DNA of 64,000 bases from Mesobacillus boroniphilus (GCF_018424685.1 NZ_QTKX01000002.1:865620-929619), one strand, 5' to 3'; positions 8,915 through 17,333 are shown, counted from the stretch's first letter. A program made the numbers and translations. Notes: generated from the sequence alone by a model not told the origin.

Positions 8915-9678
8915 TGAAACCCGTAGCTTACCGTAGGAAACTCGATGGAAAATCAAATGCGCATCTGATTACTTTTGATGATGGCAGAGACTATGTGGTG
9001 AAGTTCCTTCAGGCTGGATTTGAAAAAACTTTGCCAAATGAATGGGTTGCCTATTGTCTGGCGAGATACCTGGGTTTGCCAGTGCCATGTGCCTGCCTGG
9101 TTGAAATGCCCGAAGAATTTACCGGGAAAATTCCTGAGCTTGCTCAGTTTATCCCTACTCGGCATCAATTTGCCTCTTTGTATGTGCCGAATTATCTTGA
9201 CGGGCATCATGTATCGAATGTTAGCGGAATTGTGAATTCAGAAACGCTTGCTGGCATCATCCTTTTCGATTATTGGCTATGCAACAGAGGTCGGACACGA
9301 AAAAATATTCTTTTGCAAGAAGTGGCAAATGAAATCTATCATTTATGGATCATTGACCATGCCGAGATTCTCGGTTCGTATAATTGGGAGATTTCCAGCC
9401 TTGAAAATTTGCCAATTGGATTGAGGAAAAGTGCTGCACAACAAATGATGGCAACACATATCGAGAATGAGGATGCCTTCGCAGAGCCGCTTGAACTGAT
9501 TCAGACCATACCGATTTTTTTAATAGAAGAAATTGTCTCAACTATTCCTGATGATTGGATGGTTACCAGGGAAGAAAGAAAAGCGATGGTCACAGCACTG
9601 TTGAAGCGGAGGAGGAAAGTACTTCCTAAATTGCTGCCTCGTTTTATAAGAAAAGTATATTTACCTCTGCATAGATGA
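8911..9678 (+). CDS. HipA-like kinase-fold protein, possibly catalytically altered
   Basis: A 255-residue protein resembling the short HipA-like kinase family (no HipB partner). A beta-strand has DYVVKFLQ (candidate ATP-binding Lys), then NEWVAYCLARYLGLPVP, then the catalytic-loop region FDYWLCNRGRTRKNILL, then IIDHAEIL (candidate metal-binding Asp). In relatives the loop usually reads NxDRxxxN; here Gly occupies the expected Asp position, so activity is uncertain. The C-terminus is very basic. It starts on the glycosyltransferase stop (ATGATG), so the two are likely translated together. This is not a toxin-antitoxin layout. Confidence 0.7.
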   Translation: MMKPVAYRRKLDGKSNAHLITFDDGRDYVVKFLQAGFEKTLPNEWVAYCLARYLGLPVPCACLVEMPEEFTGKIPELAQFIPTRHQFASLYVPNYLDGHHVSNVSGIVNSETLAGIILFDYWLCNRGRTRKNILLQEVANEIYHLWIIDHAEILGSYNWEISSLENLPIGLRKSAAQQMMATHIENEDAFAEPLELIQTIPIFLIEEIVSTIPDDWMVTREERKAMVTALLKRRRKVLPKLLPRFIRKVYLPLHR

Positions 9679-9830
9679 CTCATTGCCCCTAGCAGGAGTT
9701 CTTTCTTTTAGGCAGGAATCTATTATCGTACACCGGTTCATAGTCTATTTTTGAATTGGTAGGCCATTAACGTGTCGGGAGCTTGACCTTTTGAATATAA
9801 AAGACTATGGAATTCAAAAGGAGGCAGCAT

Positions 9831-10727
9831 ATGAAAATCCGAAAAGCGATTATCCCGGCAGCCGGACTCGGGACAAGATTTTTACCGGCAACAAAAGCAC
9901 AGCCTAAGGAAATGCTGCCGATCGTTGATAAGCCGACAATCCAATATATCGTAGAGGAAGCAGTTGCCTCAGGGATCGAGGAAATCATTATCATCATCGG
10001 CAGGGGAAAAAGATCAATAGAGGATCATTTTGATAAATCATATGAACTAGAAGATGCGTTATTAAGAAAGAATAAGCTTGCTATTTTAGAAGAGGTCCAA
10101 AAGATATCAAGCCTGGCAAATATCTATTATGTCCGGCAAAAAGAACCGATGGGCCTGGGCCACGCTATCCTTTGTGCCCAGAGTTTTATTGGAAATGAAC
10201 CGTTTGCTGTGATGCTAGGAGACGATATTGTGATGTCTGATACGCCGTGCCTGAAGCAAATAATCGATGTTTTTAAATACTGCAACAGTTCTGTTATAGC
10301 GATTCAAAGTGTGCCTGACAGTGATGTCAGTAAATATGGAATCATCAAACCGAAAGGGGCAAACCTTGAACCGAACTTGTTTTATATTGATTCGCTGATA
10401 GAAAAGCCTGAAAAAGAAGAGGCTCCATCTAATTATGCGATCATGGGCCGTTATGTTCTAAGGCCGGAAATATTCGATGTACTCTCAAAGCTGCCAGCAG
10501 GTCGTGGAGGAGAAATTCAGCTGACAGATGCAATCAATGAGCTTAATAAACGGCAGGCAGTCCTGGCATACAACTTCGAGGGTAAGCGATATGATATCGG
10601 GGATAAAATCGGTTTCATCAAGGCAACGGTTGATTTCGCACTGCAAAGGGAAGATACAAGGGACGATGTCATTGATTATTTGAAAGATGTGTACGACATG
10701 CCGGGCATGAAGAGAGAGAGTGACTGA
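9831..10727 (+). CDS. gtaB: UTP-glucose-1-phosphate uridylyltransferase
   Basis: A 298-residue cytoplasmic enzyme that makes UDP-glucose from UTP and glucose-1-phosphate. The N-terminal nucleotide-binding motif is AAGLGTRFLPATKAQPKEM (about 10-28), with EKP and KRYDIGDKIGF further on. The start at 9831 follows AAGGAGG by 7 nt and is preferred to an in-frame ATG at 9807. It is followed after one base by ugd, which uses the product. UDP-glucose feeds glycosyltransferases and wall or capsule polymers. Confidence 0.93.
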   Translation: MKIRKAIIPAAGLGTRFLPATKAQPKEMLPIVDKPTIQYIVEEAVASGIEEIIIIIGRGKRSIEDHFDKSYELEDALLRKNKLAILEEVQKISSLANIYYVRQKEPMGLGHAILCAQSFIGNEPFAVMLGDDIVMSDTPCLKQIIDVFKYCNSSVIAIQSVPDSDVSKYGIIKPKGANLEPNLFYIDSLIEKPEKEEAPSNYAIMGRYVLRPEIFDVLSKLPAGRGGEIQLTDAINELNKRQAVLAYNFEGKRYDIGDKIGFIKATVDFALQREDTRDDVIDYLKDVYDMPGMKRESD

Positions 10728-10728
10728 C

Positions 10729-12054
10729 ATGAAGGTCGCTGTACTTGGAACAGGATATGTCGGACTGTCCACAGGAATCTGCCTGGCGGAAATCGGCCAC
10801 AATGTGATTTGTATAGACATTGATGAAAGGAAAATAAATACCCTTAAGGAAGGAAAGTCCCCGATCTATGAACCCGGTCTTGAAGAACTTCTCATTAAAA
10901 ATTCCTCTGCAGGAAGACTCACTTTTACTACCTCTCACCAGTATGCATTGAACCACGCGGACATTATCATTATCGCCGTCGGTACACCTCAGAGTGACGA
11001 TGGGCAGGCGGATTTGAGCTTTCTTGAGCGGGCCGCAAAGGACCTCGCTGAAAATATCGTCCGGGATTCGATTGTCGTGGTTAAAAGCACGGTGCCCGTG
11101 GGCACGAATGAATATTTGAAACAGCTGTTACTAGGGCAGCTGAAAAATAAGGTTGAGATTAAGATGGTCTCCAACCCAGAGTTTCTACGGCAAGGGTCAG
11201 CCATTCAGGATACCTTGAAAGCGGACAGGATTATCATAGGCTCTGACGATGCGGGTGCTTCTGAAATAATCCAGGAAATGTATCGGCCGCTGAACGTTCC
11301 GTTTTTATTGACGGATGTAAGAAGCGCCGAAATGATCAAATACGCCTCCAATGCTTTTTTGGCAACGAAGATCAGCTTTATCAATGGAATCGCCAATCTT
11401 TGTGAAGCCGTAGGAGCAGACGTGGAAGATGTAGCGAAAGGGATGGGCTACGATAAGAGGATTGGATCAGCCTTTTTAAAGGCCGGAATAGGATACGGAG
11501 GCTCTTGTTTTCCGAAGGATGTAAAAGCACTGCTGCATACATCAAAGGAGCAAGGGATTCCTTTTTCCTTATTAGAAGAGACTATTGCCATCAATGATCA
11601 TCAGCAAGAGCTGCTTGTAGGTAAGGCGCTGAAACGACTCGGAGAATTGAAGGGGAAGAAAATCGCCATGCTTGGCCTTTCCTTCAAGCCAGAAACGGAT
11701 GACATGAGAGATGCACCGTCGATAAAAATTGCACATGCCTTAACTGCAGGAGGTGCTGAGGTTACAGCCTACGACCCAGTTGCATCCGGCAATGCAAGAA
11801 AGGTCATCGGTGAGGTCATCACCTACGTGGACTCAGCATTTGAAGCGGCAAAAGGAGCAGATGCGCTGTTTATTGTCACAGAGTGGGAAGAGTTCAGACA
11901 GTTAGAATTCGAAGCACTATTGGATGTCATGAAGCAGAGAATTATCTTTGACGGCAGGAACTGTTTAGATGAAGCAGCTCTTCAGGAATGCTCGCCAATT
12001 GAATATTATCCAGTCGGGAGGCCGGCGGTTATTATGAAAGATAAGAAAGTTTAA
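10729..12054 (+). CDS. ugd: UDP-glucose 6-dehydrogenase
   Basis: A 441-residue enzyme that oxidises UDP-glucose to UDP-glucuronate with two NAD. The N-terminal NAD-binding motif is VLGTGYVGLSTGICLAEIGH. The central catalytic motif is GYGGSCFPKD, with the thiol nucleophile at about C260. The C-terminal UDP-binding domain has GLSFKPETDDMRDAPS. ATG at 10729, one base after the gtaB stop, fits the conserved MKVAVLGTGYVG start. Family members are called TuaD, YwqF or YtcA in Bacillus; which of these it matches cannot be told here. Confidence 0.93.
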   Translation: MKVAVLGTGYVGLSTGICLAEIGHNVICIDIDERKINTLKEGKSPIYEPGLEELLIKNSSAGRLTFTTSHQYALNHADIIIIAVGTPQSDDGQADLSFLERAAKDLAENIVRDSIVVVKSTVPVGTNEYLKQLLLGQLKNKVEIKMVSNPEFLRQGSAIQDTLKADRIIIGSDDAGASEIIQEMYRPLNVPFLLTDVRSAEMIKYASNAFLATKISFINGIANLCEAVGADVEDVAKGMGYDKRIGSAFLKAGIGYGGSCFPKDVKALLHTSKEQGIPFSLLEETIAINDHQQELLVGKALKRLGELKGKKIAMLGLSFKPETDDMRDAPSIKIAHALTAGGAEVTAYDPVASGNARKVIGEVITYVDSAFEAAKGADALFIVTEWEEFRQLEFEALLDVMKQRIIFDGRNCLDEAALQECSPIEYYPVGRPAVIMKDKKV

Positions 12055-12069
12055 AATTCACTTCGAGAA

Positions 12070-12602
12070 TTGTCCAGCTCCAGCGCTTAGCCAGTTTTCA
12101 TCCCTGATAGTGCTTCCTCGAGTATCTTGCGAGAAGCGTTACCTTTGAGCAGCTCGAGTCGCTTGTCCAGCTGCGGCTCCTAACTCCTCGAGACGCTTCG
12201 GTCCTGCCAATGAAGTCAAAGAGCGACTTCACAGGCAGGCCCTCCAACGCTTGTCGGAGTTGAGCAGTCGCCTCCGCATTTCGAATTGTCTAGTTGCGCC
12301 TCCTAGAAACTCCGAAACTTCAACTCCGGCAGCAGAAGCAAAAAGCGCTTCTTTGTCGGAGGCTCCAGTTTCTGCGTTTCTGGGCAGTCGGCTACACATT
12401 TCGATTTGTCCTGTCAATGAAGTCAAAGAACGACTTCACTGCCAGGCCCTCCGCGGCACACGATGTGCTAGACCCGCCAGCCACAGGACAAGGAAAGCAT
12501 CGAAGCGATTCATCGCACGACCGAAAGCGTTAGCTTTTGGGAGGACGTGGCGTTATAAGGCGGGCAGCGCTTTTCGGGGCTGACCAAGGCGCTTGCGCTC
12601 TT
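12070..12602. repeat. Composite copy of an interspersed intergenic repeat (copy 1)
   Basis: A noncoding, GC-richer block. It begins with a form of AGCTCCAGCGCCTAGCC and ends GGGGCTGACCAAGGCGCTTGCGCT. It contains two internal hairpins of the GAAGTCAAAG-AGCGACTTC type (near 12210 and 12419) and TCGAGTCGCTTCGGTCC-like segments. Related blocks lie at 49208-49388 and 56101-56222. This copy is longer because the internal segments are repeated and rearranged. It separates ugd from the PAP2 gene. Many stop-free frames cross it, but none has a ribosome site or a recognisable protein. Confidence 0.85.
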
Positions 12603-12750
12603 CTTAAGGGGAATGATTGAGTTCATTCCTTCTTTTTTTTGTTTGTTATGTTTACTAACTTGTTATTGAGGTAATCATGGCGTGGTTTTTGAAAATGAGG
12701 GATCTGGGAATAGTAAGGGTGATTTAAAACATAAGTGGAGGGAACAATTC

Positions 12751-13398
12751 GTGAAGTTTAATCTCCAGCTTTTAATTGCCTTTTTTGGTTCGTTATTCGG
12801 TTTTATCCTTATGTCTTACATGGTACAGGCAGAATATCTTGTTGCGTTCGACCGGGTTGTCATTGATAGGGTGCAGGGGCTCGAAGCGGAAGGGCTGACT
12901 GCGGTCATGAAGTTCTTTACCTATATTGGATCCTTAAGATTTATTGTAATTCTGTCCATTCCAATTTTCTTGTTCCTGTTTTATGTCTTAAAACACAGGC
13001 TGGAAATCCTGGTTTTCCTGTCTGTAGTTTATATTACTCCGATTCTGAACAGATTACTGAAGCTGTATTTTCATCGCGCACGCCCGGATTTTCATCGGCT
13101 CATCGAAATTGGTGGATACAGTTTTCCAAGCGGCCATGCGATGAATGCTTTTTCTTTTTACAGCATCCTTGCTTTCTTGCTCTGGCGCCACGTCCCAACC
13201 CGGATAGGGAGAACCGCTGTCATCCTCATCAGCAGTATTATGATCCTTGGTATTGGAATAAGCAGGGTTTATTTAGGAGTACATTATCCAAGTGATATCA
13301 TTGGAGGTTTTCTTGCCAGCGGCCTATGGGTCGCAGCTGTTATCTGGTTTTTCCAAAGATATAAAGAAAAGCTGGAAATACCGGAGCGAGCGCACTGA
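12751..13398 (+). CDS. PAP2-family membrane phosphatase
   Basis: A 215-residue polytopic protein of the type 2 phosphatidic acid phosphatase family. The three motifs are KLYFHRARP (about 104-112), PSGH (126-129) and SRVYLGVHYPSD (171-182), with the catalytic His pair at about H129 and H178. It probably removes phosphate from undecaprenyl diphosphate or a phospholipid on the outer membrane face. GTG at 12751 has GGAGGG at 8-nt spacing; a longer in-frame start at 12682 lacks one. It has about six membrane helices. Confidence 0.82.
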   Translation: MKFNLQLLIAFFGSLFGFILMSYMVQAEYLVAFDRVVIDRVQGLEAEGLTAVMKFFTYIGSLRFIVILSIPIFLFLFYVLKHRLEILVFLSVVYITPILNRLLKLYFHRARPDFHRLIEIGGYSFPSGHAMNAFSFYSILAFLLWRHVPTRIGRTAVILISSIMILGIGISRVYLGVHYPSDIIGGFLASGLWVAAVIWFFQRYKEKLEIPERAH

Positions 13399-13567
13399 GA
13401 AAATACCCGTTTTTTTCGTTTCAACCGGCCTGAGAACGGGAATGAAAATGAAAGACGCCGAAATGGATTACATAACATATTTCTCTCACATTTATATTGT
13501 ATAAAAGAGATGGGCTTAGTGCTTGTACCAAAATGTGATTTAGTGAACAAACTCTCGAGGTGACTTT

Positions 13568-13663
13568 ATGTATAAAAAACAAGAAAAAATGCTTATGTGG
13601 CTGGCTTTTATTGTGGCGGCAATCATGGGTCTGTCATTTATCGGACGAATTTTTGCTGGATAG
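13568..13663 (+). CDS. 31-residue single-helix membrane peptide upstream of cydA
   Basis: Encodes a 31-residue peptide: a basic start (MYKKQEK), one hydrophobic helix (MLMWLAFIVAAIMGLSFIG) and a short RIFAG tail. A weak GAGGTGA ribosome site precedes it and the cydA start follows 17 nt after its stop. It is too short for most gene finders. Position and size suggest a small partner of the cytochrome bd complex or a co-transcribed membrane peptide, but CydX-type subunits normally lie after cydB, where a CydS is already present. Confidence 0.5.
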   Translation: MYKKQEKMLMWLAFIVAAIMGLSFIGRIFAG

Positions 13664-13680
13664 AAAAGGGGAGTTAAAGA

Positions 13681-15027
13681 ATGGGGAATGAAGAATCGGT
13701 TTTTTTCAGCCGTGTTTTAACGGAGCTTACATTATCCTTCCATATTATTTATGCCACCATCGGAGTCGGAATACCGCTGATGATCATGATTGCTCAGTGG
13801 CTCGGAATCAAGAAGCAGGATGAGCATTATATATTGCTCGCAAGAAGATGGACGCGAGGTTTTGTCATCACCGTGGCGGTCGGAGTTGTGACTGGGACGG
13901 CGATTGGTTTGCAGCTGTCCTTATTGTGGCCTAATTTTATGGAACTAGCGGGCAACGTGATCGCTCTTCCGCTTTTCATGGAGACATTCGCATTTTTCTT
14001 TGAAGCGATTTTTCTCGGCATTTATTTATATACATGGGACCGGTTTGAAAATCAGAAGAAACATTTGCTGCTATTGATTCCGGTTGCGGTTGGAGCATCC
14101 TTTTCAGCCGTGTTCATCACGATCGTGAATGCGTTCATGAATGCGCCGCAAGGCTTTGATCTTGTAAATGGACAACTGGTCAATATTAACCCGGTTCTGG
14201 CAATGTTCAATCCTGCGATGCCAACGAAGGTTGCCCATATGCTGGCGACAGCTTATATGACTTCAGCGTTTGTCCTGGCTTCGATTGGCGCATACCGTCT
14301 CTTGAAGGGTTCAAATCATATCTATCATAAAAAAGCATTATTTTTAACAATGAAAATTGGACTTATCTTTTCAATTGCCGCTGCTGTCATAGGGGATTTC
14401 TCTGGTAAATACCTCGCAGAATACCAGCCGGAAAAGCTGGCAGCAGCCGAGTGGCACTTTGAGACACATGAGGGAGCGCCACTGATGCTGTATGGTGTTC
14501 TTGATGACGGAGAAGTAAAATATGCGCTTAAAATTCCTTACGCACTCAGTATTTTGGCTCACAGCAATCCAAACGCCGAAGTCATTGGCCTGAATGAATT
14601 TTCTGAAGACGAGATCCCGCCTTTGTATATTCATTATTTATTTGATGGAATGGTGACCATCGGGATGTGGATGTCGGCCCTTTCACTGGTCTATGTCGTG
14701 GGTGTGTGGATGAAATGGAGTTTCATCAGAACAAGGTGGTACCGCTGGCTGATCGTCTTCGGTGGACCGTTGTCCATGCTTGCGATTGAACTAGGCTGGT
14801 GGTTCGCTGAAGTCGGGAGGCAGCCATGGATTCTTCGAGGAATCATGAAGGTTGAAGATGCGGCAACTACAAGTGGACAGGTCGATTTAATGCTGCTACT
14901 GTTTGCAGGTTTATACTTGATTCTTGCCATTGGCAGCACCGTTGTATTAACAAGGATGTTTCGGAAAAATACAGTTGAACAGGAACTGGAAGACAGGGAA
15001 TTGGAGAAGGAAGGTGAGTTTCGATGA
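13681..15027 (+). CDS. cydA: Cytochrome bd quinol oxidase subunit I
   Basis: A 448-residue polytopic subunit that holds the three haems and oxidises quinol while reducing oxygen. Visible ligands are H21, H186 and the Glu pair E101/E108 (ETFAFFFEAIF), with GRQPW near the C-terminal part. The quinol-binding loop is short (GDFSGKYLAEYQPEKL), as in Bacillus and Geobacillus enzymes rather than the long E. coli form. Length and spacing match the Geobacillus CbdA / B. subtilis YthA branch, and the cydS gene supports that. The ribosome site is AAAGGGGAG. The stop overlaps cydB. Confidence 0.93.
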   Translation: MGNEESVFFSRVLTELTLSFHIIYATIGVGIPLMIMIAQWLGIKKQDEHYILLARRWTRGFVITVAVGVVTGTAIGLQLSLLWPNFMELAGNVIALPLFMETFAFFFEAIFLGIYLYTWDRFENQKKHLLLLIPVAVGASFSAVFITIVNAFMNAPQGFDLVNGQLVNINPVLAMFNPAMPTKVAHMLATAYMTSAFVLASIGAYRLLKGSNHIYHKKALFLTMKIGLIFSIAAAVIGDFSGKYLAEYQPEKLAAAEWHFETHEGAPLMLYGVLDDGEVKYALKIPYALSILAHSNPNAEVIGLNEFSEDEIPPLYIHYLFDGMVTIGMWMSALSLVYVVGVWMKWSFIRTRWYRWLIVFGGPLSMLAIELGWWFAEVGRQPWILRGIMKVEDAATTSGQVDLMLLLFAGLYLILAIGSTVVLTRMFRKNTVEQELEDRELEKEGEFR

Positions 15028-16049
15028 CACTTGAAATAATAGGGATTTCGGTTCTTTGGCTCTTTCTATTTGGGTATGTCATCGTCGCCTCCATCGATTT
15101 CGGAGCAGGTTTTTTCAATGCATACAGCCTGTTCAGAGGAAAGCAGCATATCCTGACAGGGATTATCCAGCGTTATTTATCGCCTGTTTGGGAAGTCACG
15201 AATGTATTTCTTGTGTTTTTCTTCGTAGGAATTGTCGGGTTCTTTCCTAAAACAGCTTATTACTACGGAACAATCCTGCTAGTTCCGGCTAGCATTGGAG
15301 TTGTTTTGCTCGCCATTCGCGGAGCTTATTATGCTTTCACCACTTACGGTGGATTGAAGCACAAGAGATATACGTATTTATATGGACTTACTGGCTTGTT
15401 CATCCCTGCCTCCTTATCGATCGTACTGACGATTTCAGAGGGGGGCTTTGTCGAAGAGACTGCATCGGGGGTAGAGCTAGACTATTGGTCCCTGTTTACC
15501 AGTCCATTGACATGGAGCATAGTTGTCCTGAGTCTGGCCGCAGTTCTATATATATCTGCAGTTTTTTTAACGTGGTATGCGAATAAGGCCCAGGATGAAC
15601 CTGCTACAGAGTTGTTGCGGAAATATGCCCTGATTTGGTCTGTACCTGCGATCGTGACGGCGACAGGCATCATCGTTGAACTGAAGGACCACAACCCCGA
15701 GCACTACAGCAGGCTGGTTGATTTATGGTGGTTGTTTGGCATTTCCTTTATCCTGTTTGTGGGGACAGTGTACCTGATTGGGAAACGCAAGGCATATGGA
15801 GTTGCGTTCGGGCTATTGACCGGCCAATTCTTTGTTGCCTTTTTTGCTTATGGAATTTCCCATTACCCGTATCTGTTATATCCCTTTCTCAGCATATACG
15901 ACAGCTTTACAAATGAAGCGATGGCGGTTGCCCTGATCATCGCGTTCATTGCAGGGCTGGGGCTTCTGCTTCCGTCACTGTACTTGCTGCTAAGATTGTT
16001 TTTATTTAATAATGACTATGTCCAGGGGAAAAGGAACGATCATGCATAG
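15024..16049 (+). CDS. cydB: Cytochrome bd quinol oxidase subunit II
   Basis: A 341-residue polytopic protein that stabilises CydA and completes the oxidase. The N-terminus has the family pattern FGYVIVASIDFGAGFFNAY, and W/Y-rich helices follow. It begins by a 4-nt overlap with cydA and is followed after 11 nt by cydS, with no cydCD genes alongside. Length is normal for the YthB/CbdB branch. Confidence 0.92.
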   Translation: MTLEIIGISVLWLFLFGYVIVASIDFGAGFFNAYSLFRGKQHILTGIIQRYLSPVWEVTNVFLVFFFVGIVGFFPKTAYYYGTILLVPASIGVVLLAIRGAYYAFTTYGGLKHKRYTYLYGLTGLFIPASLSIVLTISEGGFVEETASGVELDYWSLFTSPLTWSIVVLSLAAVLYISAVFLTWYANKAQDEPATELLRKYALIWSVPAIVTATGIIVELKDHNPEHYSRLVDLWWLFGISFILFVGTVYLIGKRKAYGVAFGLLTGQFFVAFFAYGISHYPYLLYPFLSIYDSFTNEAMAVALIIAFIAGLGLLLPSLYLLLRLFLFNNDYVQGKRNDHA

Positions 16050-16060
16050 GAGGTTGGAAA

Positions 16061-16159
16061 ATGGCAGAATTCACAATGTTTTATGCTCCTTTCATTGTCA
16101 TTATCGCATCGATTGTCGCGTCATTTTGGCTGGCAGGCAAGGATGAAAAGGTGGAGTGA
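16061..16159 (+). CDS. cydS: CydS small subunit of cytochrome bd oxidase
   Basis: Encodes a 32-residue single-helix peptide: MAEFTMFYAPFIVII, then ASIVASFWLAGKDEKVE. It closely resembles in length and pattern (YAP near the start, SFW/AFW and KD near the end) the CydS subunit found in the Geobacillus thermodenitrificans bd oxidase structure, which packs against CydA. ATAGGAGGTTGG is an excellent ribosome site. Its place directly after cydB and before the terminator supports a three-subunit operon. Confidence 0.85.
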   Translation: MAEFTMFYAPFIVIIASIVASFWLAGKDEKVE

Positions 16160-16163
16160 ATTT

Positions 16164-16202
16164 AAAAGAACTGCCATCCAGACTAAGGATGGCAGCTCTT
16201 TT
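16164..16202. terminator. Terminator after cydS, probably bidirectional
   Basis: Stem of AAAAGAACTGCCATCC with GGATGGCAGCTCTTTT, 7-nt loop. A and T runs on both sides serve the cyd operon and the convergent minus-strand gene ending at 16207. Confidence 0.9.
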
Positions 16203-16206
16203 GAAA

Positions 16207-16530
16207 TTATGAAAGCTTGCGCCATAATGACGTACTAGACACTACTGAGTCATTTTCAATGATGGTATAGGCAGCATTTGTGATTGCTTCAGGTAAATTT
16301 GCTCCCGTACCTTTGAATTGGTTAAAAGCGGCCTCGGAAACTCCATTAGATGAGAAGCTGTATCCCAATTTCTCCAGTCTCTCGACAACTAGCATCGCAT
16401 GTACAAGGTTTTGCTCCGGCTGGAATTCGGAATCATTGATAAATACGCCTTTATCATAATCATACCAGCGATCCCACCTATTAAGCTTCCAACCCAAAAT
16501 CCTCCGTGCAATTGCATCCGTTTTAGTCAT
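16207..16530 (-). CDS. Small hypothetical protein, phage ABA-sandwich-like
   Basis: A 107-residue protein starting MTKTDAIARRILGWKLNRWDRWYD. The early ILGW motif, the tryptophan-rich segment and the later AMLVVERLEKLGYSFSS, AYTIIENDS pattern resemble small Bacillus and phage proteins with a predicted ABA-sandwich domain. The match is from memory and weak. GGGAGAGG lies before the ATG. It stands alone, and no phage genes are nearby. Confidence 0.6.
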   Translation of the reverse strand: MTKTDAIARRILGWKLNRWDRWYDYDKGVFINDSEFQPEQNLVHAMLVVERLEKLGYSFSSNGVSEAAFNQFKGTGANLPEAITNAAYTIIENDSVVSSTSLWRKLS

Positions 16531-16691
16531 GTATTTCTACCTCTCCCTTCATTCATTTTTCACTGATTGTTATATAACAGATTATTTAATAAAATTATAT
16601 TACATAACAGATTGGAAGTGCAATAACAAAGATTTAATTTCTGATATTTTATTTTGAAAAATTGCGCATCTTAAAACTGGGGGTGACAAAC

Positions 16692-16820
16692 ATGAATGAA
16701 AAAGAAATCAGCCAGCCAAATGTAAGGCTGGGCGGAAAAATCGCTAAGGAAAAAGGCCGCAGGAATGGTGAGTTAGGCAATGACCAGGATATCAATTCTG
16801 GCAAAAGCCGTAAAAAATAA
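16692..16820 (+). CDS. 42-residue basic hypothetical peptide
   Basis: Encodes a small Lys/Gly/Asn-rich protein starting MNEKEISQPNVRLGGKIAKE. A GGGGGTGAC ribosome site lies 7 nt before the ATG. No membrane helix is present. It is 15 nt upstream of another small charged ORF, so the two probably form a dicistronic unit. I do not recognise a family; size and composition fit small spore-associated or stress proteins of Bacillaceae, but that is a guess. Confidence 0.6.
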   Translation: MNEKEISQPNVRLGGKIAKEKGRRNGELGNDQDINSGKSRKK

Positions 16821-16835
16821 GAAAGAGGGATGACC

Positions 16836-16955
16836 ATGACAAATCGTAATGATAACCGCGAACGTAAAAATAAGTATCCTAACAATAAAGAGAGAAATAT
16901 ATCCAAAGATGTGAATATTCGAAGCGAAATGACCCAAAAGGATCTGAAGGAATAA
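16836..16955 (+). CDS. 39-residue highly charged hypothetical peptide
   Basis: Encodes a hydrophilic protein starting MTNRNDNRERKNKYPNNKER, rich in Asn, Arg, Lys and Glu and without hydrophobic residues to form a core, so likely disordered. AGAGGGATGACC precedes the ATG. It follows the 42-residue gene by 15 nt and is itself followed by a strong hairpin. Function unknown. Confidence 0.6.
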   Translation: MTNRNDNRERKNKYPNNKERNISKDVNIRSEMTQKDLKE

Positions 16956-16957
16956 AA

Positions 16958-16981
16958 CAGGAAGGGGATATCCCCTTCCTG
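16958..16981. terminator. Perfect hairpin, T tract on the minus strand
   Basis: CAGGAAGGGGAT/ATCCCCTTCCTG is a perfect 24-nt palindrome. A run of T follows it on the minus strand (GTTTTATTCC), so it reads best as a terminator for leftward transcription. It may also end the two small plus-strand genes. Confidence 0.65.
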
Positions 16982-17149
16982 GCCTGTGATTTTTAGGCGA
17001 TCTAGTGGACGATTCTTTACTCTTCTAGCGATGGAATACTCGTTTCTAGTCTCTTTTTTCTTCCCAATAGCCACAAATTCTGGCTCAAAGCCAATTCTTT
17101 CTACGACAATATCCCCTATGTCTCCCATAAACGGATCCCAATCAATAAC
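16982..17149 (-). pseudogene. Possible degraded minus-strand coding remnant
   Basis: On the minus strand a stretch of about 55 codons reads like real protein: VIDWDPFMGDIGDIVVERIG followed by FEPEFVAIGKKKETRNEY and RRVKNRPLDRLKI. An in-frame stop precedes it and no stop occurs before the terminator hairpin at 16958-16981, so neither end looks intact. The hairpin orientation suits a leftward gene ending here. I do not recognise the family. It may be a broken gene or a chance frame. Confidence 0.35.
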
Positions 17150-17333
17150 CTACTTGGAATCACCAGGATCCCGGCGGTATTAACTGCAAAACTGCTATGA
17201 AAAACAGTGTTGGTGATAGTAAAAAATAAATTAGGATAGAACCTGGTTTTAATCTTGATAGATTAGGGTGACAATAATGATGAAAATTATTAGAATATTA
17301 ATAGATTTATAATAATTTTTTACCGGGGGAGTC
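17150..17333. other. Upstream region of the sensor kinase gene
   Basis: About 180 AT-rich bases between the possible remnant and the citS-like gene. The kinase ribosome site (GGGGGA) is at the end. I see no confident promoter or operator. Confidence 0.5.

Noticed and set aside
8911..9678. HipBA toxin-antitoxin system
   Set aside because: No HipB-like DNA-binding gene upstream; the neighbour is a glycosyltransferase.
9783..9811. TTGACC-N17-TATGGA promoter before gtaB
   Set aside because: Its start point would fall on the ribosome site, leaving no usable leader.
12229..12583. Open frames on both strands across the composite repeat
   Set aside because: GC-rich structured repeat; no ribosome sites, and the same sequence recurs in intergenic copies without open frames.
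12677..12727. 16-codon ORF before the PAP2 gene with TGAGGT upstream
   Set aside because: Weak ribosome site, no context, and it overlaps the possible longer PAP2 frame.
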